Positions 11,186-21,832 of a DNA stretch of 64,000 nt are shown here, piece by piece (positions within the stretch are counted from its first letter, which is position 1; each line of letters opens with the position of its first letter). A program made the translations under genes and the position numbers. The DNA is from Azolla caroliniana (taxonomy: Eukaryota; Polypodiophyta), in NCBI GenBank assembly GCA_043228905.1, contig JBHGNT010000011.1, positions 10,912,001-10,976,000 on the forward strand, written 5' to 3'. The notes under the pieces are model-generated. The model ran no database searches and was not told the origin of the DNA. It saw only the letters and a program-made list of their open reading frames with translations.

Positions 11186-12997
11186 TGTTGTGAACATCCG
11201 TCATTATGTGCGGATTGTGCGGCGGAACCGCCGGGGTTATGGACGGGAAGGAAATAGGGCTTACACACACAACACATGGAAGGCTTACACAAACAAGGCA
11301 TGAGTATTCGAACATGTTTGTGAAAAGGAGAGGTGCATGGGCAAGCCCGAATCAACCCCTAGTCATAAGGCGAACGAATGCACGTGAGGAAGACTTACAC
11401 ACGAACACACAAGGAAAAGGCTTAATTACACAGACGAGAGACAGAATTTCGAATGCCTTTGTGAAAAGAGAGGTGCATGGGCAAACCCAAACTCTCCCTT
11501 GTTACAAACACTCGAACACACAAGCAAGGTTTATACACGGGAGACACAATTTCGAATGCCTTTGTGAAAAGAGAGGTAAATGGGCAAGCCCAAACGCTCC
11601 CTTGCCACAAGTCACACGAACACACAAGCAAGGTTTACACACGGGAGACACCATTTCGAATGCCTATTTGAAAGGAGAGGTGCATGGGCAAGCCCGAACA
11701 CTCCCTTGCCACAAGTCGTACGAACACAAAAGCAAGGTTTACACATGGGAGACACAATTTCGAACACCTCTATGAAAGGAGAGGTGCATGGGCAAGCCCG
11801 AACACTCCCTTGCCACAAGTCGCACGAACACACAAGCAAGGTTTACACACGGGAGACACAATTTCGAACACCTTTGTGAAAGGAGAGGTGCATGGACAAG
11901 CTCGAACGCTCCCTTGCCACAAGTCGCAGGAACACACAAGTAAGATTTACACTAACACACAAGACACGATTTCGAACTCCTTTGTGAAAGGAGAGGTGCA
12001 TGGGCAAGCCCAAACGCTCCCTTGACACAAGTCACACGAACACACAAGCAAGATTTACACTAACACGCAAGACACATAAGTTTGAATGCCTTTGTGAAAG
12101 GAGAGGTGCATGGGCAAGCCCGAAACGCTCCCTTGTCACAAGACACACAAACAAATAAGCACAAACAACGATAACATTTAAGACACGTAGGTTTGAATGC
12201 CTTTGTGAAAAGAGAGGTTCATGGGCAAGCCCGAAACGCTCCCTTGTCACAAGACACACAAACAAATAAGCACAAATGACGATAACAAATCAGCACAATC
12301 AAGATTTACACATAAGACAAGTAGATGAAAGAAAACATTAGTTTATATCAATATAATAGATTCTTTTATAACATAAGAATCATGTTACAATGGGTTGGAT
12401 GTGAATATGAAGGATTGTTTATAAATGAATGGGGGAAGGGAGGTGGAGGAAAGAAGAGAGTGGAGTATAGAAGTAGTTTCTTTGTTGATGATGCCTCTCG
12501 ATGTTGTTGATCCTTCTTCTTCCGCTTTCCAATTGAGTAGAGCTTCCGCGTTCCTTCTCCCTCCCCCCCCCTTCTTCACTAGAATAGGCTCTTATTTATA
12601 GGTTTAGGATTGCTTGCCTTTTTCCCCTAAAAAAAAACTTGTCTATATGAGTCGACTTTTCTTTTCCTTAGTATTTCTGTTTTCTAGCCTCAAATTTCAC
12701 ATGCAAGGTATTCTTGGAAAGCTCTTTAGGTTAGATTTCTTATGCATCTTTTCTTTTCTAATTTGGACATTTGACGAGGAAATTATGACCTTTTTATTGG
12801 ACCTTGCTCCTCATATCCACGGCTAGCTTTTCTTTTCCCATCTTTTTCTCTATTTTTGTCTACTTTCGAAAACGTCTTCTAACTTTTTATCCTTTCATTT
12901 ATTACTATAGTTGACTTAAGAAAATTAGTTTATTTGGACTATTATTTTATTCTCTTTTGAGGGTGGTTTCACACTATGTGTCGAAAACATGACGACA
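11186..12997 (-). mobile_element. Solo LTR ('Z'), 1.8 kb, in element A's integrase
   Basis: Plus view TGTTGTGAACATCCGTC...AACATGACGACA. Flanks are CCGT (11182-11185) and CCAT (12998-13001). Joined across, the integrase reads WPHLLPYALSVD-TTHS in frame. The TATA-like TATAAATAAGAG reads on the minus strand (about 12585-12600), so it is probably inserted antisense. One end resembles fragment X. It contains a nine-unit repeat (11265-12300). The 4-bp duplication with one mismatch leaves the exact ends slightly uncertain. Confidence 0.75.
11265..12300 (+). repeat. 103-111 bp tandem repeat, nine units
   Basis: The anchor AGGTGCATGG (variants AGGTAAATGG, AGGTTCATGG) recurs at 11331, 11471, 11574, 11678, 11782, 11886, 11994, 12104 and 12215. 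The middle units are spaced 103-104 bp and the last three 108-111. Each unit has GGGCAAGCCC, AACGCTCCCTTG.CACAAG and ACGAACACACAAGCAAG. The many overlapping ORFs here are products of the array, not genes. Confidence 0.95.
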
Positions 12998-13591
12998 CCA
13001 TATGCACTATCGGTTGACTGCACTACTCACAGTTCCGTGATTGGCTTTATGCCATCAGAATTGATACTTGGTCAAAAGTCAATTATGCCAGTAGAGCAAT
13101 CGGTATTTTCTTGGGTTGCCTTACCATGGGCAGATGAAATGAGTTGAGAAGATTTGCTTGCTCTTATAATAAGACAGCTAGAAAGAAGGGATGAAGATGT
13201 TCAAATAGCTACGGAAAGGATGAAACAATGTCGACTACGGAACAAAGAAAGATTTGATAAAACCCATCGCCTTTGACCAAGAAATCTACAAGAAGGTGAT
13301 TGGGTCATAGTTTATGATAGCAGCTTGGATAACCAACATAGTACTTCTCGCAAATTTGCCAAAAGATGGTTCAAGCCATATATCATTAGACAAGTGAATA
13401 AAAATGCAACTTATTTCTTAACTGAAATGGAGTTGCTTTAAAGTTACCAATTGCAGGAAAGCGAATTAAGGTATTCAAGAGAAGGGAAGATCAAAGCACT
13501 AACTTCCTCAACAAAGATGACATCCATGAATCTGAAGAAGGAGACATTCATTGGCGCGTGCCAGAGGATGCGCAGGTCTAGAGGGGGAGGA

Positions 13592-14236
13592 TGTCGTGAC
13601 GTTTCCATGCCACGATGAGAAAATAACCTCTCCCAATTTATATTTGCTTATTCAAATCTTTGTAAAAGGTTATATAGAGTGCGAGGCCTCGATGAGTAGG
13701 AGTGTGTGGGGGTTTCGGTGTCGTGAAGGATTTGCTTCAAGATAGAAAAATAAACTAAAATATTGTATTGAATAACATTTAAGAGACTTGAATCCACAAC
13801 CTCACATACCAAATACAAGGCACATACAATTAGGCTAGGTCATTTATTCTTTTAAAGTTACATTTTAATGTTCGTACTTATGCCATGTATATTTTCATAC
13901 ATGAAAGCTCAAATGAATGGAATGTCTATCATACATCACATGTAATGCATGAACACCAAATGGCGATCATGCATCACATGCATTTCATGCGCTACATGCA
14001 AGTCTTGTACCCTCACATGCATCATATGCATGGGGGCACCTATTTAAAGAGGGAAAGGGAAAAAAGTGGGGAACATGAGACGAGGAATATTATTGTAATA
14101 GGAGGGACAAGCTATATTATTGTACAAGAAATATTTTGTAATCATTTTTAGATATCAATACAAGTTATTTCCGGTTCTCCTCTTTCTTTGAGAAGAAGCC
14201 CGGTGCCTACTTCCCGGATTCGCGATTTTCTTTTCA
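13592..14236 (+). mobile_element. 3' LTR of element A
   Basis: Starts TGTCGTGACG right after a purine tract GAGGGGGAGG (13581-13590) that follows the end of pol. A TATTTAAAG box is near 14041. 13900-14050 matches LTR fragment Y. The right end (TTTTCA, 14236) is set by the resumption of element B's protease frame on the minus strand; no target duplication is visible there. Confidence 0.75.
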
Positions 14237-14859
14237 TTTGCTCTCATACGTAGAGATCGACGCGACACGGGAAGCTATGGGACGTCCATCAATAACTACT
14301 ATGGAAACTGGACAAGGAAGTGTATGCAAGGATATTTGTTGTTTTTGGGCAAAATCTCTATCCATGAAACAAGAATTGGCTCCAGTATCTAAGAGGGCTT
14401 GGACTTGAAGTTGACAACTCGGTGTCCTAACTTGTACTTGGGCTAAGAAGACTTGACTAACATGCTTGGAAGAAATGGAACCCACACTAGGTTGTAAATA
14501 TCTAGGGTTGTCCAACCAAATGGCTCCTATTTTGGCCAAACTTATTCATTTGACTCCTCTTCTAATTGGTTTAGGACTTCAAACTTATTGGACAAGGGTG
14601 GATTATTCATAATATTAGATTCACTAACTGCGTCTAAAATGGTGGACTCATTTTTATTGTCATAGTGAATTTGATTTACCCAACGTCTCGGCCTACGGGA
14701 GCAATGAATGGCTATATGTCCTAGACCTCCACAATATAAGCACAAAAGGTTTGCTCGGCGTCGTTGCTTCTCTTCGTCCGACAACGGTCCTTGTTGTTGA
14801 GTCATATCGATCTCCATGGGTGTAGGACTATCCTTTGGGACTGGACTACGTGTTTGCCT
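14237..14859 (-). pseudogene. Element B gag C-part (zinc knuckle) and protease
   Basis: Gag C-terminus at 14542-14859 with CLYCGGLGHIAIHC (C-x2-C-x4-H-x4-C); protease at 14539-14237 with the aspartic motif LLDTGANSCFMD. A TGA separates gag from protease. It joins 17810-18430 seamlessly across the copia insertion: reading through gives APTPRQTRSPVPKDSPTP. This places it in element B, between the 5' LTR at 19135 and the RT at 6645. Confidence 0.88.
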
Positions 14860-15140
14860 TGAAGAGGTCACCACCTCTGTTGTAACCGCCTAGTGGCGAA
14901 GCGAGAGAGCAAGAGGTCGTTGCCTCTGTGCCCCATTGTTGTAATCTTGATATAGTGATATTTTGCAGTCTAAGGGCTACCGTGGTTTTTCCCAGATTTG
15001 GGTTTTCCACGTTAACATCCAGTGCACTCTCTTCTTTACTGTTTCGTGTGTAGATACATCTCATCACATCCCTGTTTTCTGTGCTGGATCCGACGTCTCG
15101 GTTGTGGCCGAGCATAGCTTAGGAAGCCGTATTCCTTTCA
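14860..15140 (+). repeat. 5' LTR of the copia derivative
   Basis: 281 bp, TGAAGAGGTC to CCTTTCA. It matches 17530-17809 with few substitutions and a one-base indel. It corresponds only to the downstream third of the LTR at 945-1784 and lacks the 54-bp repeat region. Confidence 0.88.
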
Positions 15141-15171
15141 AACTGGTATGAGAGCGAAACGACACAGAAAA

Positions 15172-17489
15172 ATGGACGATTCGTTGGGAGGCATGTTCAA
15201 GCTCACCGCCTCCAACTATTCAGTGTGGAAGTCGAAGATGAGGGACATGCTCGTGGTTAAAGATCTTTGGTTGCCGGTTCAGTTCGGGGACAAGAGACCA
15301 GACAAAATCGATGCCACGATATGGGAGGTGATGCACATGAAGACAACGGCGTACATACGGTGCTTCATCGACATGAGTCTATACAACAACTTCAATGAAG
15401 GAGCAAGGCTCATGAGCTCTGGAAGAAGATCGGCATTATGTTTCAAAACAAAAATGTTGTTAATCAGGTTTCAGTATTTCGGAAGCTAGTAAGACTCTGG
15501 TACCAAGATGGCTCCAGCATGGCGGAGCACATGAATGCCTTCCAGGGGCTGATACACCAGGCAACATCATTGGAAGTACCTCTCGCCGATGAGGTACTAG
15601 CACTACTCCTGCTCGGTTCCCTCCCAGATAGCTGGGAGACGTTGGTTGTCACTTTGGACAATGCCGGGCCGGAAGGGAAGCGGTTATCCCTAGCAAGAGT
15701 GAAGTCGAGGTTGCTGGATGAGGAGGCGCGTCGGAAAGACAAGGATACGAACTCTGACCCCAAAGCACTCATTACCGAATCAGAACACGGAAGACAAAGG
15801 AACCATAGTCCCCAGAACCAGGAGAAGTCGGGGACGCGGTCAAAGTCAAGGGGGAGGCCTACTTGCTTCTATTGCGGTAAGCCGGGACACTTCCAGAAGA
15901 ACTGTCGGCACTTCCGAAAAGACAAGGAAACCAACGGTACCAATTCGAAGCAGACACCTGACCGGAACGGTAAAGACCGGCGGGGAACAGACCGGAAGGG
16001 GACGACGGCAATCACGGCAATTGAAGAAGAATTGATGCTCATCACCGAGGAGAGTGAGTTGAACCTTGCCGACGACGAGACAACGTGGGTTGATGATTCC
16101 AGAGCGTCGTTCCACCTTACCCCGGACCGTAAATACTTCTCATCCTACACAATTGGTGATCACGGTTGTGTCCGGATGGGGAATGAAGGTACATGCCGAA
16201 TTGTCGGCATAGGAGACGTGTGGTTGACAACACCAACCGGATGCAAGTTGTTGCTGAAGGATGTCCGACACGTTCCGGAGGTTCGACTAAACCTGATATC
16301 AGTCAGTCGGCTAGATGATGAAGGCTACACGGGTAGCATCCGGAACGGTGTTATGAAGTTCAGCAAAGGGAGCCTGATTGTGGCTCGGGCCCGGAAGGTC
16401 AACACGTTGTACCTGATGAATGCTCGGTTATGCCCGGAAGAAGTGAACGTTACTTCCGACACTGCCGGTGAGTTGTGGCACAAGAGACTGTGTCATATGA
16501 GCGTGAAGGGGATGAAGAGGCTTGCCGATGACAACCTCATTCCGGTGAAGAACGTGAATCTTGAGAGGTGCACCGACTGCCTAGCCGGTAAGCAAAACTG
16601 GACCTCCTTCCGATCGAGGACACCGATGAGACGTAATGCACCACTGGAGTTGGTGCATATTGATGTGTGTCAAGTGGACACGAAGTCACATGCCAGATCG
16701 CAGTACTTCGTGAAGTTCATAGATGACCACAGCCGGAAGCTCTGGGCCACACTGTTGAAGACGAAGGATCAGGTGCTATCTTTCTTCAAAGAGCTCCACG
16801 CGAGAGTGGAAAGAGAAACCGACCGGAAGCTGAAGGCGGTTCGAGCAGATAACGAAAGAGAATATTGGGGGCAATTCGAGGAGTACTGCCGCTCGAAGGG
16901 AATCCAGCTCGAATTTACCGTGCCGAAGACGTCAGAACTAAACGGGTTGGCCGAGAGGATGAACCGGACCATAATGGAGTCGGTCCGGAGTATGCTGGCG
17001 CATGCAAAGTTACCCAAGAAGTTTTGGGCTGAGGCACTGTCGACGGCGACATATGTGATAAACAGATCACCCTCAGTGCCCTTGGATGGAGACACACCGC
17101 AGAAGGTGTGGACCAGTAAGGAAGTGTCCTACCGGCATCTAAAGGTGTTCGGGTGTCTCGCGTACGTGCATGTTGCTAAGGACCGGAGAGGAAAGTTGGA
17201 TCCAAAGACCCGACCATGCATATTCCTCGGATACGGCGATGATGAGTTCGGCTACCGAGTGTGGGATCTGGTTGACAAGAAGGCTTTCCGGAGCCGAGAT
17301 ATTATCTTCATGGAGGACAAGACTCTTGCCGACTGGGAGTCGGAGAAGAAGATAATGAACTCCGATGAGATTCGGACACACCCGGCTAAGAGCTGGTTGA
17401 CACTCGAGGAACCAGCCGGTTACGGTGAGGATACCGAACTGGCAAAAGGTGATGTAGAGCTGGTTGTATTATTATCGTTGTGGCGATAA
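15172..17489 (+). pseudogene. Copia gag-protease-integrase polyprotein, one frameshift
   Basis: Starts at ATG 15172 (MDDSLGGMFKLTASNYSVWK), the usual copia gag opening. One frameshift at about 15395-15435 splits gag; from 15438 a 683-residue frame runs to 17489. Domains: gag; zinc knuckle CFYCGKPGHFQKNC; protease with WVDDSRASFH, where the family has D-S-G, so the active-site Gly is Arg; integrase zinc region (HKRLCHMS..CTDC); integrase core with Asp in HIDVCQ and RADNE and Glu in LNGLAERMNR. The end (LVVLLSLWR) is LTR-derived sequence read through the deletion. Good frame preservation suggests a fairly recent insertion. Confidence 0.92.
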
Positions 17490-17529
17490 TTCATAGCGTA
17501 ATTGTGTACAGAGAAGAGAGAGAGAGAGA

Positions 17530-17809
17530 GGAAGAGGTCGCCGCCTTTGTTGTAACCGCCTGGTGGCGAAGCGAGGGAGCAAGAGGTCGTTGCCTCTATG
17601 CCCCATTGTTGTAATCTTGATATAGTGATATTTTGCAATCTGAGGGCTGCCGTGGTTTTTCCCAGATTTGGGTTTTCCACGTTAACATCCAGTGCACTCT
17701 CTTCTTTACTGTTTCGTGTGTAGATACATCTCATCACATCTCTGTTTTCTATGCTTGATCCGACATCTCGATGTGGCCGAGCATAGCTTACGAAGCCGTA
17801 TTCCTTTCA
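17530..17809 (+). repeat. 3' LTR of the copia derivative
   Basis: GGAAGAGGTC to CCTTTCA, followed by the TGCCT duplication. The first base differs from the 5' LTR (G for T) beside the AG tract, plausibly slippage. 17460-17529 upstream also resembles the LTR at 1443-1508. Confidence 0.85.
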
Positions 17810-18430
17810 TGCCTTGGAGTTGGAGCAAGGCTATATGTTTGCCTTGGGGATGATTGTGTCGTTACTAATACATAAGTTGGTGTGAATCTTGATGTTGTTA
17901 TTTGTTGTTGTCGCTTACATCGACGCTCAAAAAGATGATTATCACACCGTATTGCTCGACTAATAGCTTCTGTAAATGACCTTGGATCCTCGGGGAAGGT
18001 AAGAAGTAAGCCTTTGACATCACTACGAAGGCCTGAACGGAATTGCTCCATTAGGGCCTATTCATCCAAAGGAATATCGTTTGCGATGAGATGGAAATTG
18101 GTTGCATATATCGAAGTTGGTTGATCACCTTGACGTAGTGTACGAATCTTGTCGATAGTTGTTCTCACCCCATCAGTATCTCCGAAACAAGCCTTAAATT
18201 CTTTCATAAATTCCTCGAAATTATTTAGTAAAGGAGAATTTGTCTCTAGCAATGGAGCAAACCACGACAACGCAATGCCAGTCAATAAGGTGCCCACTAA
18301 CCCGACTCGTGATGCATCTGTCGGATAATGCGTGGGATGCATTTGAATCGCCAACCGTACTTGATTCAAGAAACCTCGGAAATGCGCCCTTGAACCATCA
18401 AATTTAGTTGGGAGGCTGATTTTGGGCTCC
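17810..18430 (-). pseudogene. Element B gag N-part (retrotransposon gag domain)
   Basis: 18369-18058 reads a Retrotrans_gag-like domain (VGTLLTGIALSWFAPLLE, NFEEFMKEFKACFGD, LRQGDQPTSIYATNF). 18051-17810 continues it (MEQFRSGLRSDVKGLLL, FTEAISRAIRCDNHL), with a TAG between. The copia insertion interrupts it at 17809. It lies just downstream (minus strand) of the 5' LTR, as expected for B. Confidence 0.88.
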
Positions 18431-18726
18431 TTGACAAGTCATTGACCTTCGACACTTTGTTGTTGTAACACGACAATTGTCGACTCTCTGTTGAACCCGT
18501 CGCGTGAACTCCTCTTGTTGTTGTTGCTTCTCCATAGTAACCTTTTGTAGATCCCCAAGTAGTTGTTGATTCTATACTTCAAGAGATGCGGACTTGGATT
18601 TAAGATTCTCCATTCCTGCAACAAAGGGTGAGATATTCTTCTGAGTTAATGGCGGCCATGGTTTCGTGATGGTTATAGAGGAGGAGGATGAGAGAGGGAG
18701 AGAGAGAGAGAGAATTCGAATCAAAC

Positions 18727-19135
18727 TGTCAGGACCAAGAATAAAAGATAGAGTGATGGAAGAAGGATATAAGAGAACACGAGAAGAAAGGAACAAAATG
18801 CTAAGAGAAGAATGGGTGTATTAATATAGAGAAAGAAAGAGAATGGATATAAGATATGTAATGAGTGCTAAAGACTGGTGTTGATTCGAATTGATTTGAG
18901 AATACATGTATGCCCTTATTTATAGGTTCCTATAGAATAGCCTAGAGATTTCTATAATGTTCTAGGATATTCTAGAATGATCTAGAGTTTTTACAATAAT
19001 CAATGTAACACAAAAAGTAACTTTTATCCTCTCATATGACAATAGGCTATCTTAATGGTTGAGGTTTTCAATTATGGATTACAAGGTTCGAGATTCAAGT
19101 CTGGGTGACGCCATAATGGTCCTGTGTTCATGACA
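18727..19135 (-). mobile_element. 5' LTR of element B
   Basis: TGTCAGGACC..TTCATGACA in plus view, 409 bp, same orientation and sequence as 3726-4144. It is followed by TGGAT (19136-19140), the partner of GGGAT at 3721-3725. The 300 bases of leader between it and gag (18430-18726) hold a short GA run and no ORF worth calling. Confidence 0.92.
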
Positions 19136-19146
19136 TGGATTCAAAC

Positions 19147-19704
19147 TGTCACGGACACACCAACTGCGGACTCGGAAGGAACACAGATGAAAAGGATACG
19201 AGGAACTTAAGATGCTAGGAACGACATAAGAGAATGAAGACAGAGATGACGAAGGAGAAAATATGGCATGAAACAAGAAGACAATATGGCATTTGATGTT
19301 TCATCGACTACGACGGAGCACGGATGATGAGGCAAGGAACTTAAGACGGGGAAAGACACAGGAGCATGAAGACAGAGATGAAGATCAAGGAGACAAGATG
19401 GGGTGAAACGCGAATACTAGATAGATGTGGTAATGACTAGTGTTGAATCCCTTGAAAGGGACCCCAACGATGTTACAAGTATTTATACAATTTCCGAGAT
19501 TGAATATCTCTAGAATATACTCGAGAAATATCTCGAAAATATACTAACAACTAGAATATTCTCGAATGTACTATACACTAGACTTTTACAATATATACAA
19601 GTTCACAATCGAATGTGGACAATTCACAAGAGTTTCCATATGGTTAACACAACACAATGTATTGTGTGTGTTAAAAGTCAGAGGTTCGGGTCTAGAATGT
19701 GACA
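19147..19704 (-). mobile_element. LTR ('C'), 558 bp, solo or 5' LTR of the element B inserted into
   Basis: Plus view TGTCACGGAC..TAGAATGTGACA, with inverted terminal TGTCAC/GTGACA. TATAAATACTTG reads on the minus strand near 19475-19490. Its inner flank GGATTCAAAC (19137-19146) continues, across element B, into leader 3725-3409. A partial copy lies at 6646-6745. Confidence 0.8.
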
Positions 19705-20317
19705 AATTTGGGATGACAAAGCTAAACTAGTAATATAAAAAACGACTCAAATAAACTCGAAGCTACGTAAAAAAAGAAAATAAAAGAAAAACGCAAGAAT
19801 AACACAACTAAAAACCTATAAATAGGAAGGTATTAATATCAATTATGGAGGAGGAAGAAGAAAAAGGCTAGAAGAAGTGAAAGGAGTCTTAGTAGAAGAA
19901 AGAAAAACTATTATTGACTAGTGTCATTGAGATTAAGGTAGTTCTTTGGCGGGGTTGTTCTTTTTAGAGTCCAAGAAGATTGTATTGTTTTCCTAATAGT
20001 ATATTGAAGTATTCTTTTCTCTTCCTCTTCTCATCTCCCTCATTTTTCTATATCTCCTCATTATATATGATCATGGGTATGACCAACTAGTAAAAAGTTG
20101 ACCTTAATCTTCTTAAATATGCCCTTCTCTACTAGCATGCTTAAGTAGCTGAAAATAGTTGAGTTTTTGTTTTCTTTGGTTGTGTTGTTGAGTTGCACAT
20201 ATAGAATTGGTGGGAAAATACTAGCCAAGATTGTAACACTCCTCGCATAACTGTGACTGTAAGATTTGGGTCATTGTGGATATTAGGATAAGGTAAGAAT
20301 ACTTGAGTCCTTCTTGT
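19705..20317. other. No gene recognised
   Basis: AT-rich sequence with purine-rich runs around 19840-19910 and a TATAAATAGG word at 19816. No coding frame or matching LTR partner found. It could be the decayed edge of the LTR at 19147 or of the transposon to its right. Confidence 0.5.
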
Positions 20318-21107
20318 CTAACAATATGACAAACAACCTACTAAATGCATTTGTACAAGGCATTCATCTCCAATGTCCTTTGACAATCTTTGAAAGTGCG
20401 GAAAAGAAGTCTTCTTCTGATCCATGCCATCTATGATCATGCACATATACCTCTCGGGTGATTGAAGGGCTTTTTGTTGGTGATGCATAGCTTTGGAATG
20501 CTCGAAGGCATGACTTTCACAATGTTCTCTTAATAGACTCTTGTAAGTCTTTATTTTCTCAACCGATCTCCCACCTTTTGCCATGCTTTTTAAACTTACA
20601 CAGATTGAACAAACACCCATCCGAACCTTGCAATATATAACCACATTGTTAAATTATAACTTCCATAATCGATTAAAATGTCAATATTGTATATAGGGTA
20701 CACCTTCTAACATGTCATCCTTATATGCTTGGTATACCTACGGTGAGTGAAGTTGTCAGACAAATGTAATCTTCCAGTAGTAAGGATAATATCCGACATT
20801 GCTTCGAGAAGTATATCTCCATCTATCTAATAGCATGGCGTCCAATCATACCCTTACATCTAGGCACATTATCATCGAAAGCTATCCATGATCCCTTCAT
20901 TAGTCTATTGTGAATTCCCTGGAGGCTCATGTTACCAATGACGTGTGCAATTTTAAAAGCAACTTGACAACACTTAAAACTCAAGTCCAAGAAAATATTC
21001 AACATGCATCGAACAAGCCCTTTGGTGTGATCCTTCACAAGTTGCATATGTGAGGTAAGGAAGGTATCTTGCTCCTCACCATTAACTGATAAATACTTTT
21101 GTCGCAT
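20318..21107 (-). pseudogene. Unclassified transposon ORF fragments (DGMDQ-motif protein)
   Basis: 21107-20823 reads KIAHVIGNMSLQGIHNRLMKG; 20644-20318 reads a CSICVSLK start, an alpha-helical stretch and MIIDGMDQKKTSFPHF, then VQMHLVGCLSYC. The DGMDQxKTxxPHF signature is, from memory, that of the DUF7869-type proteins common in repetitive elements of plants and invertebrates; I could not check this. Frames are short and separated by stops. Confidence 0.5.
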
Positions 21108-21129
21108 ACCTCACCATTAAGTGATAGAT

Positions 21130-21545
21130 ACTTAGCAAGGGTTAGGATCCCTCAAAGGGGTTGCTATAGTTGAGGATTGTCTGCAACAAATGATGTGTTG
21201 TTTAGGTGCACCAAAATCAACCAACGAAGAAGACGTAGGATCTAAAAGTCGGAAGCAACAAATTGTTGCGAAAAGAGGAGCGAGGGTCAACATCTTGCAA
21301 TAACTTATTGGCAACTCCCCAAACACTTCCAAATCACACACCGGAAAACTATAGAGAGGTGCAAGTCGGGCTAGGAGGTGGTTGCCAATGTGTGAGACTG
21401 AGAAGGTTCGATGATTGCATTGTGATGGCTTGACGTTGACTTCAAGGGACTCGAAGGCTGATTGCTGCAAAAATTGTGGCTACATTTTGTCATCATCCCC
21501 ACATGAGTCATAATCTCTGTTGACTTTGGATTCAATTTTCATCGT
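21130..21545 (-). pseudogene. Telo-box plus MKIES leader ORF, copy 1
   Basis: The minus strand reads AAACCCTAAC immediately before ATG, then MKIESKVNRDYDSCGDD, a TAG, PQFLQQSAFESLEVNVKP. The same block (about three quarters identical over ~400 bp) occurs on the plus strand at 45224-45640. It starts ~430 bp upstream of the zinc-finger gene and points away from it. Function unknown; probably the 5' part of the transposon to its left. Confidence 0.6.
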
Positions 21546-21832
21546 TAGGGTTTTGGACTTGGATTTTCTACTTCTAAGCGGGTCGTCGGGCTTCCGATTT
21601 GAGTAGGGTGCCTGCAAACAGAGAGAGTGGGGCGACTGATGATAGAGGTGGTCAGAGTCGGGCATTTTTTTTTGGTTGGCGCTCTCTCTGTTTGGATAAA
21701 GATCGGACAGGTGCAGATCGTATGCGCGGCCCCCCTGAACTATTCAGATCTGAACCGTCCGTGGCCGCGATTCCCTGGCCGGGAAGGATGATTTGGTTAG
21801 CACATAGTTGCCGCAGGCCATGGCTAACAGGA

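Larger units (their letters stand above)
7842..13591 (+). pseudogene. Element A: gypsy gag-pol remnant, interrupted by two LTRs
   Basis: Order of remnants: 7934-8542, an AT-rich open frame of unknown domain in the gag/protease position; RT N-part at 8548-8915 (LTVPKKNGSLRF, DLQPINRVTIRN, DLYSGYDQFQL); RT C-part, connection and RNase H at 9318-10386 (MRTPIGL, LPQGATNS, then FLDN where FxDD is expected, HRFLGACVFYR, TVDTSPIRIGWA, IAGTDNPIADMLSR). Integrase zinc region and core follow at 10442-11185 (AGHCGVWATYSKLKEKFWWPG), resuming at 12998-13560 (TTHSSVIGFMPSELILGQ). Interruptions are the solo LTRs 8916-9312 and 11186-12997; the frame is continuous once they are skipped. Stops and frameshifts occur elsewhere. 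It differs from usual plant chromovirus or Tat/Athila sequences. Confidence 0.88.
14860..17809 (+). mobile_element. Non-autonomous Ty1/copia element (gag-PR-IN only), complete with TSD
   Basis: Flanked by TGCCT at 14855-14859 and at 17810-17814, inside element B's gag. 5' LTR 14860-15140, 3' LTR 17530-17809 (280-281 bp). A primer site TGGTATGAGAGC, complementary to initiator tRNA-Met with small changes, lies at 15144-15155. A purine tract of AG repeats (about 17511-17530) directly precedes the 3' LTR. RT and RNase H are missing: integrase ends at about 17459 and runs straight into LTR-like sequence. Mobilisation must have been in trans, perhaps by a relative of the copia at 1-1784. Confidence 0.9.

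Noticed and set aside
11206-12265. Several overlapping 60-190-residue ORFs on both strands
   Set aside because: Products of the ~104-bp tandem array inside a solo LTR.
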